A stretch of 64,000 bases of DNA from positions 29,105 through 93,104 of the forward strand of contig CANQPI010000004.1 of NCBI GenBank assembly GCA_947625725.1, given 5' to 3'. A program made the translations under genes and the position numbers. The notes under the pieces were generated by a model. That model was not told where the DNA came from and ran no database searches. It was given only the letters and a program-made list of their open reading frames with translations. Positions 59,418-64,000 of the stretch are shown in pieces. Position 1 is the stretch's first letter; every line of letters begins with the position of its first letter. This DNA is from an uncultured Clostridia bacterium (GTDB taxonomy: Bacteria; Bacillota; Clostridia; Christensenellales; CAG-314).

Positions 59418-60215
59418 ATGAACGCGAAACTACAAAACAACAACTTCTCAAAACGCCTCAAAACCATGCTCAAAGTGGACTTCCGCAGAATGTTCACTAT
59501 GCCCACCGTTTGGATCATGCTCGGCGTATCTCTTGCGCTTCCCATTCTTATCCTCGTGATGACTTCCTTTATGGGCGGGACGACTGTGAACCCGCAAACA
59601 GGCGTGGAAGAAACGGTTGAAACATTTACCAACGTCTGGCAGGCAATCGGCTCTGCGGGCGGCGCAATGGCTATGGATCTCACAAGCATGTGCAACATCA
59701 ATCTCCTGTACTTCCTTGCGGCAATCTTCGTGTGCCTGTTCGTGGGCGAGGACTTTCGTAGCGGCTATGTCAAAAACCTGTTCACGGTGCGCTCGAAGAA
59801 ACTCGATTACGTCCTTTCCAAAACAATCGTGCTGTTTGTAGCGGCTGTCGGGATGTTTGTTCTCTATTTCGTGGGAGCAATGATCGGCGGCGGGATCGCG
59901 GGGCTTTCCTTTGACGTCGCTGCGGTGGGCGCAACTGCGGGAGGAATCGTCGCCTGTATGATAAGCAAAGTGTTCTTTGCGCTCGTATTTGTGTCGATTG
60001 CTTTGACGCTCGCAGTTGTTGGCAAACAAAGACTTTGGCTCTCCATTCTCGGCTCGCTTGCCGCAGGAATGTTGCTGTTCACCATGATCCCCATGATGAC
60101 GCCGCTGAATTCCGGCGCGTTCAATGTCGTGCTATGCGTCCTCGGCGGTCCCTTGTTCGCCGTGGGGCTTGGGGCGGTCAGCAATGTCATTCTCAACAAG
60201 ACGAGTTTGGTTTAA
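59418..60215 (+). CDS. ABC-2 type permease (copy 2)
   Basis: 265 residues, six membrane helices. KVDFRRMFTMPTVWIML and EDFRSGYVKNLFT match the first permease. ATG 59418 chosen because AGGAGG sits nine bases upstream, two bases after the ATPase stop. Last exporter gene of the cluster. Confidence 0.92.
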   Translation: MNAKLQNNNFSKRLKTMLKVDFRRMFTMPTVWIMLGVSLALPILILVMTSFMGGTTVNPQTGVEETVETFTNVWQAIGSAGGAMAMDLTSMCNINLLYFLAAIFVCLFVGEDFRSGYVKNLFTVRSKKLDYVLSKTIVLFVAAVGMFVLYFVGAMIGGGIAGLSFDVAAVGATAGGIVACMISKVFFALVFVSIALTLAVVGKQRLWLSILGSLAAGMLLFTMIPMMTPLNSGAFNVVLCVLGGPLFAVGLGAVSNVILNKTSLV

Positions 60216-60225
60216 GGGGAATCGT

Positions 60226-60396
60226 ATGAAAGACGAAAAAGAATTGCTTACCTTAGACGATTTGAACGAATTTCTTTCGGCAAAGACCTACGCGGAGCAA
60301 TTTGAGATACTCCTAAAACACTCTCAAAAAAATCAAAAGGCAGTAGAACTAAGGACGGGTAACAAACACCCTCACAATGTAAACAAAAAGAGTTAA
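60226..60396 (+). CDS. Short protein duplicating the N-terminal module of the 53934 gene
   Basis: 56 residues. Residues 9-38 (LDDLNEFLSAKTYAEQFEIL...) are almost identical to the start of the 53934 protein, and the DNA is near-identical for about 60 bp. After QKNQK the sequence diverges and ends. Starts ten bases after the last permease, so it is the distal gene of the cluster. Function unknown. Confidence 0.7.
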   Translation: MKDEKELLTLDDLNEFLSAKTYAEQFEILLKHSQKNQKAVELRTGNKHPHNVNKKS

Positions 60397-60401
60397 AAGA
60401 A

Positions 60402-60432
60402 AATGAGTATACGGTTGATACGCATTTTTTTC
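60402..60432 (+). terminator. Probable intrinsic terminator of the exporter cluster
   Basis: ATG-x-GTAT and ATAC-x-CAT arms followed by T run. Confidence 0.6.
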
Positions 60433-60562
60433 TGTCGTTTTAAGTAAAATTACGCCATCCGAAAACTTTTGGGTTTGTCGGACGTTTGTTGCTTGCAGAA
60501 AAAAGGTTCGGATTTGACGACGGAGTTGGCTTGGATAAAAAAATCCGTCGGGCGGGCTCGAT

Positions 60563-60751
60563 CTATCGTTCGGATTTGGAGTCCTCTTTGCGTTTGTAGT
60601 GTTCGCAACAGCCGTGCGGGTCAATGTCTTTGGGCGTGTAAGGCAATTGGTAAAAGCAGAGGTGGTGTTGCGGTATAAGATAGTGGTCGTGCCAATATTC
60701 TTCGCTCACGCCATAGTATTCGCACGTCATGCAATTTTTTTCGTCGGTCAT
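60563..60751 (-). CDS. Small Cys/His-rich protein
   Basis: 62 residues with C-x2-C (NCMTCEYY), H-H-x-C (QHHLCFY) and CC (HGCCEHY), suggesting one metal site. Ends in charged residues. GGGAG precedes ATG 60751; the frame is open further upstream. No family recognised, no clear partner. Confidence 0.65.
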   Translation of the reverse strand: MTDEKNCMTCEYYGVSEEYWHDHYLIPQHHLCFYQLPYTPKDIDPHGCCEHYKRKEDSKSER

Positions 60752-60895
60752 AGCGTCTTTCTCCCTCAAAAATTTTCGATCTTCGTTTATTATAACATAT
60801 ATTAGCAAAAAAGCAAATGCGGAGATGTCCGAAAGTTAGTTGCATAATATTTTGTTTTGACGTAAAAAAAGAGCGGCAGATCCGCTCATATCAAT

Positions 60896-61090
60896 TTACA
60901 ATTCGGTCAACAAGTCGTCAACGCTCACGCCGAAATATCTCGCAATCGTCAACAGATTGTCAAGATTCGGCTCGCGGCTACCGCCTTCCCAAAAACTGAT
61001 GGTTTGATTGCACACACTCAAAATGTTTCCCAACGACAAAACGGACCGCGGCATTACGCCTCGGTTCTTTTTGTTTTTTTGATGGAGCAA
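60896..61090 (-). CDS. Small XRE-type HTH protein, possibly truncated
   Basis: About 64 residues from a TTG. The second half is typical XRE (NQTISFWEGGSREPNLDNLL, then ARYFGVSVDDLL), but the first half is less regular, and the frame stays open upstream without a convincing start or Shine-Dalgarno. Either a genuine small regulator or a decayed gene. Confidence 0.5.
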   Translation of the reverse strand: MLHQKNKKNRGVMPRSVLSLGNILSVCNQTISFWEGGSREPNLDNLLTIARYFGVSVDDLLTEL

Positions 61091-61229
61091 TCGCGCGACC
61101 GATAACGCACCTCGACGAGTTTTGCATTGTACGAGGAGATGTTTGTGAGGAAATACACGTCGTCGGCTACCGAAAAAACATAAGTTTGTATTTTCGTAGT
61201 GTTACGCACGTTTTTTCCTTTCCGTGCAA

Positions 61230-62063
61230 TTATAATTCCATCACGTATTCCAACATTCTCAGTTCCCGCTCGACTTGCTTGTAATATTCGCTTTGAAAAT
61301 ACGGCGGAGCGAATTTTTCTCTGCCACCGCTCGCTTCGTTCGACGTCTTTGGTATGGGAAGAGGTTGCAGGTCGGCAAAATCGTTCAGCGGAACGAGAAC
61401 AGAATACGTATCTTCGGTCAAATAGTTTTTTGCAATCTGCCGAAACTTCGGGAAGTCACAAGGCTGTGAGGGCACCATATAGAAATAGTAGTGTACCGCT
61501 TCGTCGACATAACAACAAAGGTTGTGGAGAATACTAATTTCTTTTTTCAGATCGGCTTTTGCCTTGTTTTTCATGCCTGACGCAATTTTTTGCATTTGTC
61601 CGTAGAGGGGCATCTGTTTTAGGGTATCGTTAACGGCAGACAATACCGTATCTTTGAGTTCGTCGTCCACTTCCGCCATGTGATACAGCGAAAAAACCTC
61701 GTGCGAAACGCAGGAGAAAAGACGCTTTTCCCCTTGAAACAAAGCCAAATTTTCAAGCAAGGGCGGTTCGCCCCCGAACATACAGGTAAGGCTCTCGTCG
61801 AGAATATGTTTTTTGAGCGGTTCGGTCAGTCGAAAGCGGAACAGAGTTCCCCTCATTCCGTTGTTGTTTTCTTCATGACGGCAATGCAGAAAGGCGGGAA
61901 TGATATCTTCATATTGTGTGCCGTACAAATCGTAAATATTTTTCAGTCCGTAAATATCGCTACCCAAAAATTCGGCGGTGTCACAGACGGACAGCACTGT
62001 TTTCGTAACGATTTGTTCTACTTCCTCGAACTGCGTATAACAAGGTATATCTTCAAAATACAT
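61230..62063 (-). CDS. Unknown protein
   Basis: 277 residues, soluble, mildly acidic, with helical middle (MKNKAKADLKKEISILHNLC) and several Cys (for example NLCCYVDEAVHYYFYMV). No known domain or motif. Normal length, codon use and Shine-Dalgarno region support a real gene. No operon partner. Confidence 0.75.
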   Translation of the reverse strand: MYFEDIPCYTQFEEVEQIVTKTVLSVCDTAEFLGSDIYGLKNIYDLYGTQYEDIIPAFLHCRHEENNNGMRGTLFRFRLTEPLKKHILDESLTCMFGGEPPLLENLALFQGEKRLFSCVSHEVFSLYHMAEVDDELKDTVLSAVNDTLKQMPLYGQMQKIASGMKNKAKADLKKEISILHNLCCYVDEAVHYYFYMVPSQPCDFPKFRQIAKNYLTEDTYSVLVPLNDFADLQPLPIPKTSNEASGGREKFAPPYFQSEYYKQVERELRMLEYVMEL

Positions 62064-62214
62064 AATCTCTTAGCCCAACTCCTGTTTGTCGCGGTTATTA
62101 TACCACAAGCCCCCACTAAAATCAAGGCGGGTATCACGCCAAAGATTTCATTATACAGCCCGCCGAGAGGGAGAACGGAGCGGCGGCTTGCCACCAAGGG
62201 CACAACGCGTTAAG

Positions 62215-62268
62215 CGAAAGTGCATGTGGCACTTTCGTAGCCAAAGCGGCACGCGATTTAGAATCGCG
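62215..62268 (+). other. Hairpin plus tRNA-Leu(TAG)-like anticodon arm remnant
   Basis: A perfect 9-bp hairpin CGAAAGTGC/GCACTTTCG (62215-62237), then TAGCCAAAGCGGC, then CGCGA-TTTAGAA-TCGCG (62252-62268), a five-pair stem with seven-base loop containing TAG. No variable or T-arm follows, so it is at most a tRNA fragment. Confidence 0.35.
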
Positions 62269-62323
62269 GGCGGGGGTGGGTTGGCAGATTTTCTTTACTT
62301 GTACTCTGCTACGGACACAAATC

Positions 62324-62420
62324 TTTTGGTTCCGTAGACCAACGCTCTATCCAATTTCGCTAATACTCGCTACCGCTCGTGGCGTTCGCAACTTCGTTGC
62401 TCGGCTGAGGGCGCATATTT
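62324..62420 (-). repeat. Chimeric partial copy of tRNA-Arg, copy C
   Basis: Carries the anticodon arm and D-arm of tRNA-Arg(ACG) (TTTGGTTCCGTAGACCAACG, then CTCTATCCAATT), then about 50 unrelated bases, ending in TCGGCTGAGGGCGCATAT, where GCGCATAT matches the tRNA 5' flank. No acceptor or T-arm. Confidence 0.8.
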
Positions 62421-62453
62421 TATTCGAGCATGAAAAAGCGACCTCGTTTCTGA

Positions 62454-62463
62454 GGGGGGGGGG
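62454..62463. repeat. Ten-G homopolymer
   Basis: G10 in the spacer between tRNA remnants and the 3' end of the XRE gene 62493-62954. Same length as the G-tract at 13698-13707, but not in a recognised promoter. Confidence 0.8.
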
Positions 62464-62492
62464 CGCCTTTCGAGTAAACACTATTGATACTC

Positions 62493-62954
62493 TTACTTTT
62501 TTTTAAAAAAACAAAACAATATGATACTACAAGTTATTGCTCCGCCCAAAATCGCTATATACCATATAACTGATTTCCCCATTATAATTGTAGATGACGC
62601 TTCGTCGCCTTTTGCTGTTGCCAAACAAATAATGCCCACAATTATTAAGAGAAAAGAAATAATCAAAGACACAATCATTATAGTTAATCTTATGCTACTT
62701 CTTTTTTTCGATTGAGGTTTCTTTGTATCACTTTCTCTACCCAAAAGCAATTCGTCCATACTAATATCGTAAATGCGAGATATCTCTGTGGCTTTTACTA
62801 CATCTAATTTTACTTTATCGTTTTCCCAGTTTGAAATTGTTTGACGAGAAACATTGAGTTTCTCTGCCAATTCATCTTGCGACAAATTGTGGTTTTCCCG
62901 TAAAATGTATAGCCGTTCGCCCAAAGTATTTGCTTCTTCGAGTTTTTTGTTCAT
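62493..62954 (-). CDS. XRE-family regulator with two C-terminal membrane helices
   Basis: 153 residues. Helix-turn-helix at 10-65 (LSQDELAEKLNVSRQTISNW), basic linker, two membrane helices (about 90-112 and 130-150), then a tri-Lys end. Same architecture as the 1153 gene but shorter, and AT-richer than the core genes. Confidence 0.87.
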   Translation of the reverse strand: MNKKLEEANTLGERLYILRENHNLSQDELAEKLNVSRQTISNWENDKVKLDVVKATEISRIYDISMDELLLGRESDTKKPQSKKRSSIRLTIMIVSLIISFLLIIVGIICLATAKGDEASSTIIMGKSVIWYIAILGGAITCSIILFCFFKKK

Positions 62955-63005
62955 GATTAAATTATAGCATAATTACCGAGCAAAAACAAGTATTGCTGTT
63001 GATTA

Positions 63006-63224
63006 CTATTTGTTACTATTTGCTTTTCGTTTCATAACTGCCCACACGATCAAACACAGGACGCTACAAATCGAATACGGAATTAAGATCAATAACGATA
63101 CTGTCGCAGGGAAACTCGTATATTGATTATTGAATATCGTCATATATCTGATTATCGTGTGTACAACTCCTGCCACCTCAACCAAAATAGCGATCAATAA
63201 TACCATCCATTTTTTATTTTTCAT
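63006..63224 (-). CDS. Small membrane protein
   Basis: 72 residues with two hydrophobic helices (about 7-27 and 42-64) and basic ends (MKNKK..., ...MKRKANSNK). No family recognised. It lies upstream of, and in the same direction as, the XRE gene 62493-62954 and may be co-transcribed with it. Confidence 0.65.
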   Translation of the reverse strand: MKNKKWMVLLIAILVEVAGVVHTIIRYMTIFNNQYTSFPATVSLLILIPYSICSVLCLIVWAVMKRKANSNK

Positions 63225-63524
63225 GTTTATTGCACTCCCATTTCACACAATGTAATATATTCATCGTATGTAAAACTCGTTGCCCAATTTGTCAACCCTT
63301 TTACTCCAAAAGCATTATTCGAAACAAAGGTGTTTCCGCTATAATAACCTACTCTATATTCGACAGAATAATTTTATCAAGTCCGCAAGCCAAATTCAAT
63401 CAAATATATTTGTCAATCTAATAAATATATTTGTCAATTTGTAAATAAGACTTTTTCGCTCGACTTCCTTTGGTATGTCACAACTAAATTTATTAGTTGT
63501 TCGGCTGAGGACGCATATCACATA

Positions 63525-63557
63525 GAAAAAACGACTCGAAAATATTCAAGTCGTTTT
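63525..63557 (-). terminator. Terminator-like hairpin left of tRNA-Arg
   Basis: ACGACT/AGTCGT stem with T-rich tail on the minus strand, directly after a partial tRNA 3' end (TGGCGCGCCAT, 63560-63570). The stretch 63225-63524 shows no gene; it ends in a TCGGCTGAGG-x-CGCATAT tRNA-flank remnant near 63501-63518. Confidence 0.65.
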
Positions 63558-63669
63558 GTTGGCGCGCCATTGGAGCGCGCGGACGGAGCGTGGCGGAGTC
63601 CCCAGGGATTGTTACACGCAGTGTCAATCCCGTTATATATTTCAGTATCTCCTTGTGGCGCGCTATTCG

Positions 63670-63700
63670 AAAAAAGACACCTTGACGAAGCAAGGTGCCT
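63670..63700 (-). terminator. Terminator of tRNA-Arg
   Basis: Minus-strand stem GCACCTTG/CAAGGTGT with T6 tail. Confidence 0.82.
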
Positions 63701-63704
63701 TTCG

Positions 63705-63781
63705 TGGCGCGCCATAAGGAGCTCGAATCCCTAACCTTTGGTTCCGTAGACCAACGCTCTATCCAATTGAGCTAATGGCGC
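63705..63781 (-). tRNA. tRNA-Arg(ACG)
   Basis: 77 nt including CCA. Acceptor GCGCCAT/ATGGCGC, D-arm GCTC/GAGC, anticodon arm TTGGT-CTACGGA-ACCAA giving ACG, T-arm AGGGA-TTCGAGC-TCCTT. All arms close. A34 is the substrate of TadA, encoded at 18122-18574. Confidence 0.95.
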
Positions 63782-63820
63782 ATATTTAATTTGTGACAAT
63801 TTGACTTTGGTTCCGTAGAC

Positions 63821-64000
63821 CAACGCTCTATCCAATTTCGCTAATACTCGCTACCGCTCGTGACGTTCGCTTCACTGCGTTTCGCTCGGTTGAGGGCGCA
63901 TATTAAACTTTGCGATTATTTTACAACGCTCTATCCAATTTCGCTAATACTCGCTACCGCTCGTGACGTTCGCTTCACTGCGTTTCGCTCGGTTGAGGGC
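63821..64000 (-). repeat. Tandem chimeric partial copies of tRNA-Arg (A and B)
   Basis: 77 identical bases at 63821-63897 and 63924-64000. Each has the tRNA-Arg D-arm region (CAACGCTCTATCCAATT) followed by TCGCTAATACTCGCTACCGC and CGCTCGGTTGAGGGC. Copy A extends left into the anticodon arm (from about 63806). The array runs off the window. Confidence 0.9.

Noticed and set aside
60896-61140. Full-length XRE repressor starting upstream of 61090
   Set aside because: The frame is open but has no ATG/GTG with ribosome site; another ATG at about 61123 reads a different frame, so decay or frameshift is as likely.
63821-64000. CRISPR array at the right end
   Set aside because: Only two 77-bp repeats with a 26-bp spacer are visible, the repeats are tRNA-derived, and no cas genes are present.

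Overview
The window looks like chromosome from an uncultured anaerobic Gram-positive bacterium, most likely a clostridial member of the Bacillota. The clues are lipoproteins with clear lipoboxes, an oxygen-independent NrdG activase, EFR1-type and small ferredoxins, a CotH-like protein, DegV paralogues, and near-consensus sigma-A promoters (TTGACA, 16-18 bp, TATAAT). No outer-membrane genes are seen. Most of the window has moderate GC and a strong TTG/GCG/CGC codon flavour. The segment around 23.4-26.3 kb is clearly AT-richer and looks acquired. This placement is inference; no database was searched.

Layout. 0-3 kb: a DegV protein cut by the window edge, a membrane-anchored XRE regulator, a zinc-ribbon membrane protein and a NUDIX hydrolase. 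3-7.7 kb: a leftward two-gene operon of a zinc-ribbon/HEPN-like/NACHT/TPR STAND NTPase and a C-terminally membrane-anchored partner, the best candidate for an undescribed defence or signalling system. 8-23 kb: an AAA_14/DUF4143 ATPase, pyruvate kinase, psuG-nrdG, dUTPase, a large lipoprotein behind a promoter whose spacer is a run of ten G, a GH2 glycosidase, tadA, dnaA, a PH-domain protein, and an EFR1 ferredoxin with an epimerase. 23.4-26.2 kb: a single-chain GmrSD-like (DUF262/DUF1524) gene and a small partner. 26.3-27 kb: tRNA-Pro inside composite repeats. 27-36.8 kb: mscL, an SDR gene with a queuosine-precursor transporter, metNIQ behind a Met/Cys-rich leader peptide and terminator, a DUF1385-PrmC fusion, prfA, and an orphan solute-binding lipoprotein. 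37-41 kb: a patatin-like protein, a P-loop protein, an amidase with a small partner, and tRNA-fMet inside composite repeats. 41-52 kb: CotH lipoprotein, tsaD-P-type ATPase-M32 peptidase operon, ferredoxin, a candidate small RNA, isochorismatase-like hydrolase, flavin reductase, TetR/DegV pair. 52-60.4 kb: TetR and membrane protein facing a rightward cluster of envelope and export genes (acetyltransferase, cardiolipin-synthase-like PLD enzyme, two tandem ABC exporter pairs), bounded by two copies of a small gene. 60.5-64 kb: small XRE and membrane proteins, tRNA-Arg(ACG), and many partial tRNA copies.

Connections. TadA deaminates A34 of tRNA-Arg(ACG), and both are here. PrmC methylates RF1, and the PrmC fusion lies directly upstream of prfA. 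The metNIQ leader couples methionine import to translation of Met and Cys codons. The TetR at 53 kb may act on two near-identical promoter regions at 53.9 and 56.7 kb. Three genes (the first XRE regulator, dnaA, tsaD) have the -10 box 6-8 nt before the ATG, so they are probably read from leaderless mRNAs.
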